Numbered from the stretch's first letter, positions 1 to 9,264 are shown. The stretch: 64,000 bases of DNA from Pseudoalteromonas phenolica (GCF_001444405.1 NZ_CP013187.1:124001-188000), one strand, 5' to 3'. Numbers and translations are program-made. The notes: a model not told the origin generated them from the sequence alone.

Positions 1-945
1 TTTCTGAGAGGTGTGGCCAACAACGATGTGGTTCACATCGAAATGTTTTAATAATAAATCCAGCTCTTCAGCGGTAGCGCCGTCGTCCTTAAAGTAGCCA
101 CGATACCAAATGGGGCCATGGGTTTTATGTAGGTAACGAGCAAAGCCTTCCCTTTTTTTCGGCAGTTCTTTTTCAACAAGATGTGACTTAAAAGTTTTGT
201 TTATGGTGTCTAAAGTAACTTTATCTTCAGCAAGTTGCGGGTGAAAACCACCATGGGCATATAAGTGGTCGTTGATTTTTACCAGTACAGGCTTACTACG
301 CAGCCAACGACCTAAAATGGTATCTTGATTAAATAACTGGTCGAAAGGTGTTTCTAGCAGTTTTTCTGCTTTGACGTATTTAGGGTGCAAATAACGCAAG
401 TCGCCATTTAATACCATGACTTCATGGTTACCTAGCAGTAAGTGAATTTTACCGCCAGCTTGCTCGGCTTGCTTTTCTAGGTCATGAATAAACCAAAGAA
501 TTTCAGTTACCTTGTCGCCACGGTCAAAAATATCACCTGTGATAACAAAATGGCCATCACCGAACGCCCACTGGTTTTGCGCGTTAATGATGCCATTATT
601 TTTAAGTAGAGTGAGCATCAGATCATACTGTCCGTGTAAATCACTGAGGGCCGCTACGCGTTTAACACCTTGGAACTCAATCAACTGCTTATCAAAAGTT
701 AGCTGCGAAGTGTTTGCGGTTAAGCCGCAATCAGTAAACCCATAGGGCAGGGAGACCCCTTCAAGGTTGACCTGTTTGCGTTTAACTTGGTCATTACAAA
801 TCCAATTGACTGTTAATGCACTGGCATGCACGTCAATGTATGGACCGTCAGAAATGACCTCTTTGCTGGTCGATTCTGCAGCGCTGATTTGTGAAGCAAA
901 TATCAGTGAGGCACACAGTGTGATGCGAAAGCGGCTTGTTATCAT
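1..945 (-). CDS. Calcineurin-like metallophosphoesterase, exported (3' end cut by window edge)
   Basis: Metal-dependent phosphoesterase of the calcineurin fold, resembling the Shewanella-like protein phosphatase group. Reading from ATG at 945, residues 1-24 form a hydrophobic signal sequence (ending QISAA), so the enzyme probably works in the periplasm. The metal-binding blocks appear in order: SDLHGQYD (102-109), GDIFDRGD (138-145), GNHEVM (173-178), AHGGFHP (231-237) and VGHTSQ at the window edge. All 315 visible codons are open and the C-terminus lies outside the window. It lies about 110 bp downstream of the TonB receptor on the same strand, with a hairpin between them. The fold is sure from the motifs. 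The substrate is not shown; protein or small phosphoesters are both possible. Confidence 0.88.
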   Translation of the reverse strand, partial: MITSRFRITLCASLIFASQISAAESTSKEVISDGPYIDVHASALTVNWICNDQVKRKQVNLEGVSLPYGFTDCGLTANTSQLTFDKQLIEFQGVKRVAALSDLHGQYDLMLTLLKNNGIINAQNQWAFGDGHFVITGDIFDRGDKVTEILWFIHDLEKQAEQAGGKIHLLLGNHEVMVLNGDLRYLHPKYVKAEKLLETPFDQLFNQDTILGRWLRSKPVLVKINDHLYAHGGFHPQLAEDKVTLDTINKTFKSHLVEKELPKKREGFARYLHKTHGPIWYRGYFKDDGATAEELDLLLKHFDVNHIVVGHTSQK

Positions 946-1000
946 TATTGTATCCTGTTCAAATTGGCGAGTTGTCAGTTTTCTTTTTAAGGAAGAAGTG

Positions 1001-1032
1001 CCTTGATCACAGGCTCTTTTAGGTGATCAAGG
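1001..1032 (-). terminator. Hairpin downstream of the TonB receptor gene
   Basis: Perfect 10-bp inverted repeat (CCTTGATCAC / GTGATCAAGG) with a 12-nt loop, 21 bp after the receptor stop codon. No immediate T-run follows on the minus strand, so it may be a weak terminator or a 3' stabilising stem. Confidence 0.5.
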
Positions 1033-1053
1033 CTGTTGTTCTAACGCTAAAAA

Positions 1054-4000
1054 TTAAAACTTAATTTCTGCGCCTAAGTAGCCAAAGCGACCCATACCTG
1101 TTCCATATCTGCTATAGAAGTTACCACGACCGCCCGGTATAAAGTCACCCTTGTCATCCAGTAGGTTGTTAATACCACCAAACACGCGTAACTCAACGTC
1201 AGCTGCCAAGTCTGTATTATATGATACAGATACATCGTGACGCATATAGCTACCATACTTGTGATATGCCAACGCTTCAGGGCTAGCGATACAGCCATTG
1301 TCTTCATCAGTTGATGCACAGCGCTCAGCATTTCGCTCTAGTGCTGCGGTGTACTCTCGCTCACGGCTTAGGCTATCAGTGAACGAGCCCAAGTATTTAA
1401 TCGCGTAGCGTACACGCCACTCATCTAAACGCCAAGCTACAGAAGCTGATAACTTGTCTTTAGAACTACCATAGCCTGCATAATCATCGGTCTCAAGGCC
1501 GTCTAAACCAAGGTAAGTGGTTGAGCTTTCAAGAATGTGGTTATAGTCTGCTTTAAAAGATAGGCGACCTAAGCTTTCAAAGTCGTATTTGTATTCGATA
1601 GCGACATCGATACCACGGCTGCTGACTTCGTCTAAGTTATCTTCACGTTGAACAATTTCGGTAATGTTACCCTCATCATCACGGCTGATTTCATTACAGA
1701 ATGGATTGCTACTGCCAAATGCGGCACTTGAATCGTAACACTCTTGTAAGATGCGCTCATTAGAGATCACTGAGATAGCACCTTCAATGGCAATATCATA
1801 ATAATCAACGGCAATTTGCAAGTCTTCAATGGCACTTGGCGCCATAGTAAAGCCAAATGTAAAGGTGTCAGCCGTTTCTTCTCTTAGATTAGCATTACCC
1901 GCATTCGGTGAATATTTACTACCTGAGCTTGGGTCGAATTCAAAGTCTGGATCTTCAGCCAGTAAAGCCACGAACACAGGATCTTGACGACATTTATCAT
2001 GCCCCGCATTGGTCGAAGTTGCCGTTAAGCCCTCACAAATATCAGTAAAGCTATCGTAGTCACCGCGAGCAGGAGACATCAGTTCAGTGATAGTTGGAGC
2101 ACGTTGCGCACGGGCAAAGTTAGTACGGATAGTAAGATCATCAATAGGTTGCCATAAAACGCCTAACTTATAGCTTGGCACTGTGCCTACGGCATCTATG
2201 CTGTATTTTGCTAAACGTAGCGAGGTTTCGAGAGAAAGGTTTTTCGCTAGTGGTGCGTCTTTAAGTAGTGGCACATCAAATTCAGCAAAGCTTTCATAGA
2301 CGTCGATAGAACCTTCGAATTGTGGCACAACGTTAAAGGTAATACCGCCTTCGCGCATTCCAATGCTGGTTTGTAAATCTTGCTTATCTTTACGGTATTC
2401 ACCACCAAATACCGCCGACACGGCACCGGCTGGTAGCTCGAACAGCTCACCGGTCATGTAACCAACAATGTTGGTTTGATCAATATAGGTATTAATTTCA
2501 GGATTAACGCGTATCCAGTCAGCCATTTCTGGGGTGATAGAGCCTTCACCAAACAGATTGATTGGGACACAGCCTGCTGCACGTGCTGCTTCGTCCTTAC
2601 ATTGAATAGTGCCATCGACGAGTTTTTCAGCATTTAGGGCATGACTTAGTTTACGCACATCGAGTTCGTTGTAGCGCAATTGCTCTTGGTGGAATTTACC
2701 TAGACCGACTGAAATATCCCAATCCCACTCTCCGTCGAATGCAGTGCCTTGCAAACCTGCCCATGAGCGAATGGTGGTACGTGTGTTATCGGTGGCAATA
2801 TTACCCACTTCATTGAAGCGTCGGTCCCAATAGATACGATCTTTGTATGGTTCGCTATCAAGAATAGCTTGTGGAACAAAAGGGTTATCGATTGGGATAT
2901 AACCAGGTTTAATTCGACCTAAGCGCTCACCTGTTTCTGGGTTATAAACGGTTTGGCTTGCACCTTCATACTCATCTTCTGGTGACTTGTCGTTAAATGA
3001 TTCATCGATACTGAGTTGCACCTGACCATAAAAGCTCACGTCATCGGTTAGCTCATAATCAACTTTACCTGCGATAGAAAAACTGTCATTTGGTACTTTT
3101 AACATCACATATTGCTGTGTGTTTATGCCATAAATTTCTTCGTTGTCTTTCCAGTCGTCGCGTAATGTTTGACCGTCATACCAAAATTGTTTGTCGTTTT
3201 TCGAGTTTTCTAAGAATACGCCACCAGGAAGTCCGTCACTCTTACTTACCCAATCAGCCTGAGTGATGTCACGCATACATTGATAACCTGTTGCGGTCTG
3301 CATCTGGTTACACATTTCGCTTTCACTGTAGCGGTATGCATCTTCAATTTGAGCGCGTTCTCGGTCGAAGAAGCTCATACCAAATTGGCGATCCCAGTTT
3401 GCACTGACGAAAGCATAACCACGGCCATCATCAAAAGTACTACCAAAATCAAAATCTAGCGTGAACTCTTTGCCACCGCCATCAAATGATTCACCAGTAC
3501 GTGCCTTAAAAGTTGCGCCTTCTTTGTCAGTTTGTGTGATGATATTTACAACACCAGCAACCGCATCGGCGCCGTAGGTTGCTGATGCACCGCCACTGAT
3601 AACCTCAATGCGTTGCACCATACCACTAGGAATAGTACTTAGGCTGACCACGTTACCGCTGTAACTGTTCGATACTACACGACGTCCATCGATTAAGGTC
3701 AATGTTCGGTCAGAACCTAAGCCTCGTAGGCTGATAGATGAGATACCTGTCGACGCAACACTCGATTGGCTGGTGGTGTTACTGATAGAGGCATCAATTG
3801 AAGGAATATTATCGACGAGGATTTCAGACAGAGAGCCTAAACCAGTATCTGAAATTGCATCTTTATTCATAGTCACCAGCGGTGTGGCGACACTAAAACT
3901 ATCTCGTTTAATACGTGAACCAGTGACGACAATTTTCTCAACTTTCTCTTCTTCTTGTTCTATTGTCGTTTGGTTTTGTTTTACTTTTACGGCATCTAAA

Positions 4001-4080
4001 TCATTTTGCTGTGCATTGGTGCTGAATACGGCACCAAATAGGGCGGCTTGCACGGCAACGCAAAGTTGCTTCTTGTTCAT
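1054..4080 (-). CDS. TonB-dependent outer-membrane receptor
   Basis: A 1008-residue TonB-dependent transporter, which would take up a bulky ligand across the outer membrane using energy from TonB-ExbBD. Seen: signal peptide (about 1-23), a TonB-box-like stretch EKIVVTGSRI (48-57), a plug domain (about 60-180, with RGLGSDRTLTLIDGRR and GADAVAGVVNI), then a long beta-barrel region that ends in aromatic Phe (...GAEIKF), the usual outer-membrane insertion signal. Large extracellular loops carry several Cys pairs. The length fits the large receptors common in Alteromonadales that import peptides or glycans. No ligand can be assigned: no siderophore or B12 genes lie nearby. The divergent neighbour is a winged-helix/PD40 transmembrane regulator, a plausible controller. 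Start ATG is preceded by GGGAAC. Confidence 0.93.
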   Translation of the reverse strand: MNKKQLCVAVQAALFGAVFSTNAQQNDLDAVKVKQNQTTIEQEEEKVEKIVVTGSRIKRDSFSVATPLVTMNKDAISDTGLGSLSEILVDNIPSIDASISNTTSQSSVASTGISSISLRGLGSDRTLTLIDGRRVVSNSYSGNVVSLSTIPSGMVQRIEVISGGASATYGADAVAGVVNIITQTDKEGATFKARTGESFDGGGKEFTLDFDFGSTFDDGRGYAFVSANWDRQFGMSFFDRERAQIEDAYRYSESEMCNQMQTATGYQCMRDITQADWVSKSDGLPGGVFLENSKNDKQFWYDGQTLRDDWKDNEEIYGINTQQYVMLKVPNDSFSIAGKVDYELTDDVSFYGQVQLSIDESFNDKSPEDEYEGASQTVYNPETGERLGRIKPGYIPIDNPFVPQAILDSEPYKDRIYWDRRFNEVGNIATDNTRTTIRSWAGLQGTAFDGEWDWDISVGLGKFHQEQLRYNELDVRKLSHALNAEKLVDGTIQCKDEAARAAGCVPINLFGEGSITPEMADWIRVNPEINTYIDQTNIVGYMTGELFELPAGAVSAVFGGEYRKDKQDLQTSIGMREGGITFNVVPQFEGSIDVYESFAEFDVPLLKDAPLAKNLSLETSLRLAKYSIDAVGTVPSYKLGVLWQPIDDLTIRTNFARAQRAPTITELMSPARGDYDSFTDICEGLTATSTNAGHDKCRQDPVFVALLAEDPDFEFDPSSGSKYSPNAGNANLREETADTFTFGFTMAPSAIEDLQIAVDYYDIAIEGAISVISNERILQECYDSSAAFGSSNPFCNEISRDDEGNITEIVQREDNLDEVSSRGIDVAIEYKYDFESLGRLSFKADYNHILESSTTYLGLDGLETDDYAGYGSSKDKLSASVAWRLDEWRVRYAIKYLGSFTDSLSREREYTAALERNAERCASTDEDNGCIASPEALAYHKYGSYMRHDVSVSYNTDLAADVELRVFGGINNLLDDKGDFIPGGRGNFYSRYGTGMGRFGYLGAEIKF

Positions 4081-4409
4081 GGTTGTTCCCGTTTTGATGA
4101 GTTAACTTGTTAAAGTGATGTCTGTTTTTGTGTTGTATTTCTTATGTCTTTAAAATCAAGGACACTTGAGACTTGATAAATTGCCGGCTTAACTCAACCT
4201 CGGGAACATCCGATTTATCTCTTTTTTATATCTTTTTATTAATTTTCATAACGTTGTGAATTATTAAGTAAAATTATTTGTTGCAATTAAATAACACTTG
4301 CTACTCCCTGTTTTTTATAAATAAGGTAAGATAAAACTATTCATACGCACTGAATAAATATGAATAAAAGTATTGGTTGCAAGTAAAGTGGTTAAGTAGA
4401 GCGAATAGC
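4081..4409. other. Divergent intergenic region between TonB receptor and regulator
   Basis: About 330 bp, strongly AT-rich toward the regulator side. It must hold the receptor promoter and that of the divergent regulator. I see no strong hairpin, no small gene and no promoter good enough to place. Confidence 0.4.
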
Positions 4410-6494
4410 ATGCAGTATGAAAAGTCGTTTCAGTTGGGTCCTTATCAGGTGTTTATTGATGAACACTTGGTGGTGCTGAATGGCGAAAAGGTAGCGTCTC
4501 AACCGAAAGTGATGGAGCTATTACAAGTTCTAGTACAACGATACCCTGAAGTTGTGAGTCGTAATGAGCTGATTGAAGGGGTATGGCATGGCAATGAAAT
4601 CATCGGTGAAAAAGCCCTCACCAACACTATTTGGCAGCTTAGACAATTATTTGCTCATCCAAGTGCACCCCTTGATGTTGTGGAAACGATCCGTAAAAAG
4701 GGCTACAAGCTAACCTTAACACCTGAGCCCCTGAGTTTATCCCCAAAAACAACTCAATCTGAGCCATTCGTCGTAAAACCGTCATACATGTATCAAGTTG
4801 TTTTTGGCTTAGCATGCATAATGATGGTTTTTGTGGCTTGGTCTCTATTAAAGATTCCCATTGAAGCGTCTGCACAGTCCGTTTCTCAAATGGACGAAAT
4901 CACTAAAATGCCGGGCAGTGAATTGCGCCCGAGTCCTTCACCAGACGGTAAACAGTTAGCCTTTATTTGGCAGCAGGGGCAAGACAGTCAGCTTTATTTA
5001 AAAGATTTAACCCACCCTAATGTACCTATTACGCAATTGACCTTCTCAGATAAAAGACCTTGGAAAGCAGTCTGGAGCCCCGATCAGCAATATTTATATT
5101 TTGCCCAGAAAAACAGCCAAGCGTGCGAAATTGTTCGACTCTCTTTAGCTGACTTAGAACAGTTGGTTTTAACCAGTTGCCCGACTGATTCTGGCTATAA
5201 CTATATTGCGATCAGCCCAGACGGTAAAACCTTGGCGTTTAATGGCAAAGCACCTTTGGCGTCGCAAGATGGTATTTACTTACTCGATTTAAGCCAAGAC
5301 GACGCAACACCTGAGCGGCTGAGTTGTGATACAGAGTGTGACTTGAGAGATCGAGATGTGGCTTTTTCGCCTGATGGGCAGTATTTAGCGATCACACAGC
5401 GTAAAAGTACGTCAGAAGAGCGCTTGAGTCTTTATGATCTAGGCAAGAGGCAGTTCCAAATATTGGACTCAAGTCATGCAGACATTGTTGGTATGAGCTT
5501 TCATCCGAATGGTCAATATTTGGTATATGGAGCACAAGCTGCGGATAAACGCCGTGGCTATATCGTTGATTTAGAGACTAAAGTACAAACCAAGTTGATT
5601 CCGAGAGGCTTTAGCTATCCCCATTTTGATGACTCTGGGAACTTGTATTACCAGAAACGTCGAGAGAATTATTTTATCGCCAGTTTTGCGTTAGACAGTG
5701 AAGTGATGTCAATGCCATCGCCGCTGATTGAATCTCACTATTCAAACCAGTACCCGTCTTTATCGCGTGCCCATGAAAAATTAGCATTTTTATCAAATGA
5801 GTCTGGGCATTATGAGCTATGGTTGGCGAACTTAGATGGCACAGGTCGAGAACAAATCACCCAGCTACATCGTAACTTACGCTACCCAAGTTGGTCGCTT
5901 CAAGGTGATAAACTACTCGTCGTGAGTTCAGATGAGGCCGATGGCCACGATAAGCTCTATGTGTTCGATTATGGCTCGAGGCAATTACGCCGCCTTGATC
6001 TATCTTTTGGCAAAATAGGCCGACCATTCTGGCATGGTAATGGACAAGATATTGTTATTCGCCAATCAACGAATGAAGGGTGGCAACTTTTTCGCTTAAA
6101 TGTTGAAACGATGGCACTTTCAGCTCTGTTAACTAAAACAGCCCGATCCGGGCAGTATATTTCTGAGCATGAACTGCTGTTTGTTAATGGTAAAGGTTTA
6201 TGGATAAAGCAAGGTGAGAAGCAGGCGTTGTTAATTGCAAAAGCGCAATTTAATACCCGATATGCTTGGCTAGCGACGCAAGAAAAGGTTTTCTATAAGC
6301 ACTTAGGTAATAAATATAACTACATACATGCTTATGATTTAAAAAGTAAAACCACCGAAAAGTTATTGCGATTACCTAAATCAAGCTTTAGTAAAGCAGC
6401 GCCATTTGCCTTTGATAAGCAAGCACAAGCGCTGTTATTTACTCAGAGTTTAACGCCACAATCAGACATTAATCGTCTAACTATAAAAAATTAA
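4410..6494 (+). CDS. Winged-helix transmembrane regulator with PD40/TolB-type propeller
   Basis: CadC/ToxR-like one-component regulator. Residues 1-103 form an OmpR-type winged helix (…NTIWQLRQLF…IRKKGYKLTL), a single transmembrane helix lies at about 128-148, and the rest is a periplasmic beta-propeller with PD40 repeats (for example RPSPSPDGKQLAF, ISPDGKTLAF, FSPDGQYLAI). The family is thought to sense an extracytoplasmic signal through the propeller and bind DNA from the membrane. I chose ATG at 4410; an upstream in-frame TTG at 4377 has no better ribosome site. It is divergent from the TonB receptor, so that gene is the likely target. A second member of this architecture is at 59858-62038. 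No ligand is inferable. Confidence 0.85.
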   Translation: MQYEKSFQLGPYQVFIDEHLVVLNGEKVASQPKVMELLQVLVQRYPEVVSRNELIEGVWHGNEIIGEKALTNTIWQLRQLFAHPSAPLDVVETIRKKGYKLTLTPEPLSLSPKTTQSEPFVVKPSYMYQVVFGLACIMMVFVAWSLLKIPIEASAQSVSQMDEITKMPGSELRPSPSPDGKQLAFIWQQGQDSQLYLKDLTHPNVPITQLTFSDKRPWKAVWSPDQQYLYFAQKNSQACEIVRLSLADLEQLVLTSCPTDSGYNYIAISPDGKTLAFNGKAPLASQDGIYLLDLSQDDATPERLSCDTECDLRDRDVAFSPDGQYLAITQRKSTSEERLSLYDLGKRQFQILDSSHADIVGMSFHPNGQYLVYGAQAADKRRGYIVDLETKVQTKLIPRGFSYPHFDDSGNLYYQKRRENYFIASFALDSEVMSMPSPLIESHYSNQYPSLSRAHEKLAFLSNESGHYELWLANLDGTGREQITQLHRNLRYPSWSLQGDKLLVVSSDEADGHDKLYVFDYGSRQLRRLDLSFGKIGRPFWHGNGQDIVIRQSTNEGWQLFRLNVETMALSALLTKTARSGQYISEHELLFVNGKGLWIKQGEKQALLIAKAQFNTRYAWLATQEKVFYKHLGNKYNYIHAYDLKSKTTEKLLRLPKSSFSKAAPFAFDKQAQALLFTQSLTPQSDINRLTIKN

Positions 6495-6522
6495 GGCGTA
6501 AATGTGTGCACTTACGCCTTAA
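6491..6522 (-). terminator. Rho-independent terminator of the small Cys-rich gene (convergent site)
   Basis: Perfect 11-bp stem TTAAGGCGTAA / TTACGCCTTAA with a 10-nt loop. On the minus strand it is followed directly by six T. The left arm overlaps the stop region of the plus-strand regulator, so it may serve both genes. Confidence 0.75.
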
Positions 6523-6544
6523 TCGACAGCTTAAGATGCTCTAA

Positions 6545-6775
6545 CTAAACACCTTGACACTGACCTTGCTTGCATTGCTGTAGCAGGTAGTTGTATAGGC
6601 CTTGGCTTGATGCACAAGCCGAGCCGCCACCTACACGGGCACAAAATGACAGTTGTTGTTGTTTAGCCCAAGCACTGCAATTACTTGAACAAAGCGTTGC
6701 TGCAACAACTGCAAGTGACGCTGTGGCGATAAAACTTAAGCTTGCTGCGGCAATAAGTTTGGTGATTTTAGACAT
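6545..6775 (-). CDS. Small secreted Cys-rich protein, unknown
   Basis: 76 residues, not recognised. An N-terminal hydrophobic signal (about 1-26, ending VVAA) is followed by a short mature region with six cysteines at 29, 33, 45, 54, 68 and 73. This allows three disulfides, a pattern typical of small stable exoproteins such as inhibitors, bacteriocin-like peptides or adhesin subunits. It ends in a clear terminator and lies 74 bp downstream of the trypsin-like protease on the same strand, so the two may be co-transcribed. A role as protease inhibitor or protease substrate is only inference from context. Confidence 0.7.
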   Translation of the reverse strand: MSKITKLIAAASLSFIATASLAVVAATLCSSNCSAWAKQQQLSFCARVGGGSACASSQGLYNYLLQQCKQGQCQGV

Positions 6776-6849
6776 GATATTTCCTTATTAGTCAGTAGGT
6801 TTAACTTGGTTTTATATCAAAAGGGGAGCGCACTCCCCTCGGCTTACTA

Positions 6850-8169
6850 TTACTTACAGCTCGGATCGTTACCGATTAGTTGCCAAACTTGTGAAGAACC
6901 CGGTTTTTCATCTAGCGTCCACCACTTCGCTTCGTACACTTTGCCGTTATAAGTTACACGGTCAGGTTTACGATAAACAGTATTGGCATCCCATGAGCCC
7001 GCACATACAGGAATGTCAGCTGCTTTTGCAGAAATAGATCCTACGTGATTGGTGTTGCTACCAGCTTCTGTGAATTCAAAAGTTACGCCTGCGGTACCAG
7101 ACTGAGTGGCTGTAAATTCAACATTAACACTACAGTTATCATTCTGGCTCAGTGTGCGATTGCTACACGTATCAGAAGTCACAACCAGACCACTTGTTAC
7201 ACCACTGCCGCGCACTGTAACCGCATTAAGTGCTGATGCTTCTGTGCCTGTATTACTGATGTTAAAGCGGTGCGAAACAACTTCATATAATGTGAAGTCG
7301 GCCAAGGTTTGGCTTTGCTTATAAACTAGGTTTGAGCCGCCGCCAGAATATTTAATGTCGTCGATCCAACCACTCAGTGCTGCTACATCGGCATAAACAC
7401 CGTATTTACTAGGACGTGCACAGCCGATCCCCCAACTCACAGTACCTAGCTGTACAATCTCACCGCCACGGTTGATCACGATAGGGCCGCCGCTGTCGCC
7501 ACTACATGAATCTTTTTGACCTTGTGGGTAGCCAGCACAAAACGCGACGCTGCCTACATTGGCATAGTTACCACCTGATTGGTTACATACAGCGTCAGAA
7601 ACTAGTGGTACGTCGACTTCTTGAATGAATGAAGGGCGACTGCCACCTTCTGATAAACGACCTAATCCTGCAACCGATAATAAGTCGCCACTGCGTGCAT
7701 ATTGGCTTAAAGAGCCTGAAGCGAGACGAACGGCTTGCCCTTGTGTTGGCGTGCGCTCAAGTTTTAATAGCGCGATATCATAGTTCAACGTGCTGCGGTT
7801 ATATTGCGGATGCACGTACTTTTCAACAACGCCAATGCGGTCGCCATCTGTGCCGCCGAGTCTAAAACCTGCCACTTTTACATCGATAAAGCGGGCTGCT
7901 TTACTGCTGACACAATGCGCAGCGGTCAGTACATAGCCATCACCAATGTAACTACCGCCACAAAAAGCGGTCGTGCCATTTGAATTCAATATTTGTGTGT
8001 AGAACTGCCAGTTCGCAGTATTTGCAGGACCACCACCAACAATTTGTGGGGTGATTTCAGCATTAGCTTGTTCAGGAATAAATGGCAACGCTTCGCTTTG
8101 TGCTTGGGCTGCAAAAGCACTTGAAAGCGCAATGGCTAAACTTGTTGTTAATAGGTTGAGTTTTTTCAC
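6850..8169 (-). CDS. Secreted trypsin-like serine protease with C-terminal CBM5/12 domain
   Basis: S1 family endopeptidase. Signal peptide (about 1-23), short propeptide, then the activation site IVGG (43-46) after Gln42, so activation is not by a standard Arg/Lys cut. The catalytic triad is His85 (TAAHC), Asp131 (NYDIALL) and Ser226 (GDSGGP). Asp220, six residues before Ser226, sits at the S1 pocket position and predicts trypsin-like Arg/Lys specificity. A middle domain of about 100 residues (beta-rich, two Cys) leads to a C-terminal chitin-binding CBM5/12-type module with a conserved W/Y pattern (SWDANTVY, YNGKVYEAKWWT). This architecture fits extracellular proteolysis on chitinous or particulate surfaces. 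The start codon is GTG, with AAGGA eight bases upstream. Confidence 0.93.
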   Translation of the reverse strand: MKKLNLLTTSLAIALSSAFAAQAQSEALPFIPEQANAEITPQIVGGGPANTANWQFYTQILNSNGTTAFCGGSYIGDGYVLTAAHCVSSKAARFIDVKVAGFRLGGTDGDRIGVVEKYVHPQYNRSTLNYDIALLKLERTPTQGQAVRLASGSLSQYARSGDLLSVAGLGRLSEGGSRPSFIQEVDVPLVSDAVCNQSGGNYANVGSVAFCAGYPQGQKDSCSGDSGGPIVINRGGEIVQLGTVSWGIGCARPSKYGVYADVAALSGWIDDIKYSGGGSNLVYKQSQTLADFTLYEVVSHRFNISNTGTEASALNAVTVRGSGVTSGLVVTSDTCSNRTLSQNDNCSVNVEFTATQSGTAGVTFEFTEAGSNTNHVGSISAKAADIPVCAGSWDANTVYRKPDRVTYNGKVYEAKWWTLDEKPGSSQVWQLIGNDPSCK

Positions 8170-8447
8170 AACGGGTGTCCTTGTTGTTTTTTTAATCGAG
8201 TGGTGATTATGGGTACTAATAATGTAAATGCAAACAAAATGTTAATGATAATTTTTCATACTTCTGAGGAGAAACAATTTTATTCAGTAATTTTAGGTGC
8301 TTTCAAGGTTTCTAAGATCTGAAGTTTAAGAGGTCTGATTTGTATTTGTTTACAGTTTGGTAACGTATAAGGTTTTTCATTGTTTCTACATCCATGTAGA
8401 GGGAGAATCCTTTGAGCTATTTTGCGTATGGGAATGGCTGAACCCAA

Positions 8448-8672
8448 TTACTTTTCGGAGTCGAGCGCCTTAAACTCTTTTAGCGAGATCTTACCGTCGC
8501 CATCAGCATCGAGGCGGTCAAAAAGTTGCGTTAAGGTGTTTGACGCTTTTGCTTCTTTTTGACTGATATAGCCATCACTATCTGTGTCAAAGTCATTGAA
8601 AGAAGCGGCGAAAGCGTGTGCACTTATGAAAGTTGCAGCAGCGATAATAGATAAATTAATCATATTTTTCAT
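8448..8672 (-). CDS. Exported EF-hand protein (third of three)
   Basis: 74 residues: a signal peptide (about 1-22, HAFA) and two canonical EF-hand loops, 29-40 (DTDSDGYISQKE) and 55-66 (DADGDGKISLKE), each with Asp at positions 1, 3 and 5, Gly at 6 and Glu at 12. It should bind two calcium ions in the periplasm or outside the cell. It is the last of three related tandem genes, 20 bp after the previous one, hence an operon. Function beyond calcium binding is unknown; paralogs of this calmodulin-like type are frequent in Alteromonadales. Confidence 0.85.
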   Translation of the reverse strand: MKNMINLSIIAAATFISAHAFAASFNDFDTDSDGYISQKEAKASNTLTQLFDRLDADGDGKISLKEFKALDSEK

Positions 8673-8692
8673 AGCCTTGACTCCTAATGTGA

Positions 8693-8914
8693 TTATTGCT
8701 TAAAGTTTTTAAATTCAGATTCAGAAAGCTCGCCGTTTTTATTCTCATCAAGTTGATAGAATTGCGCAGCCACTTTTGGAACCGCCTTCGCTTCTGTTTG
8801 CGAAATAACCCCATCTTTGTTGGTGTCGACGCTTGAGAATTGCACGTCGCTTGCAAGTGCAAAGGCACTGATGAAAAGTGAAGTTGTCATAAGTAATGTT
8901 TTTGAAAGCGTCAT
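8693..8914 (-). CDS. Exported EF-hand protein (second of three)
   Basis: 73 residues: a signal peptide (about 1-22) and two EF-hand loops, 30-41 (DTNKDGVISQTE) and 56-67 (DENKNGELSESE). The second loop has Asn at positions 3 and 5, which usually lowers calcium affinity. A good AGGAG site precedes ATG. It is the middle gene of the tandem EF-hand trio, 53 bp after the first. Likely arose by duplication; sequence outside the loops has diverged strongly. Confidence 0.83.
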   Translation of the reverse strand: MTLSKTLLMTTSLFISAFALASDVQFSSVDTNKDGVISQTEAKAVPKVAAQFYQLDENKNGELSESEFKNFKQ

Positions 8915-8967
8915 AATGAGCTCCTAATTTTTAAAAATGTAAGAAAAGGGTGATAAAGCTAAGCGAA

Positions 8968-9198
8968 TTAGCCTTCAAATTTACCAAACTCTGATTTACT
9001 CAGCTCGCCGTTACCGTCGCTATCTAATTTCTTGAACTGGTCGTTAAGGCGCGGATCAGCACTAGCTTCAGTTTTGCTGATGCTGCCGTTACCATCTTTG
9101 TCGAACTGTTCAAAAGTGTTTGTCGCTAATGCACTGAAGCTGCTACCTACTAATGCGATGCTCGTTACAAGTAGTGCTGAATTAATATGTTTTTTCAT
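8968..9198 (-). CDS. Exported EF-hand protein (first of three)
   Basis: 76 residues when started at ATG 9198, which has AAGGA seven bases upstream; longer in-frame starts have no such site. Signal peptide about 1-26 (FSALA), then EF-hand loops 33-44 (DKDGNGSISKTE) and 59-70 (DSDGNGELSKSE), both complete. First gene of the trio, so its upstream region carries the operon promoter, where a -24/-12-like element is visible at 9265-9280. Its divergent neighbour is glrK. Confidence 0.84.
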   Translation of the reverse strand: MKKHINSALLVTSIALVGSSFSALATNTFEQFDKDGNGSISKTEASADPRLNDQFKKLDSDGNGELSKSEFGKFEG

Positions 9199-9264
9199 CT
9201 TCATTTCCTTCTTTTGGACCACCTCGTTATTGAGTGTGGTGTTCGTCAATGTCGAAGTAGATAA

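Noticed and set aside
3773..4105. 110-codon plus-strand open frame at the TonB receptor start
   Set aside because: Shadow of the signal peptide and plug region of the receptor.
6491..6522. Terminator dedicated to the plus-strand regulator
   Set aside because: The T-run is on the minus strand only, so the primary user is the small Cys-rich gene.
8385..8400. Dyad TCTACAT-CC-ATGTAGA after the EF-hand operon
   Set aside because: A 2-nt loop cannot form an RNA hairpin as written, no T-run, and no gene start near; meaning unclear.
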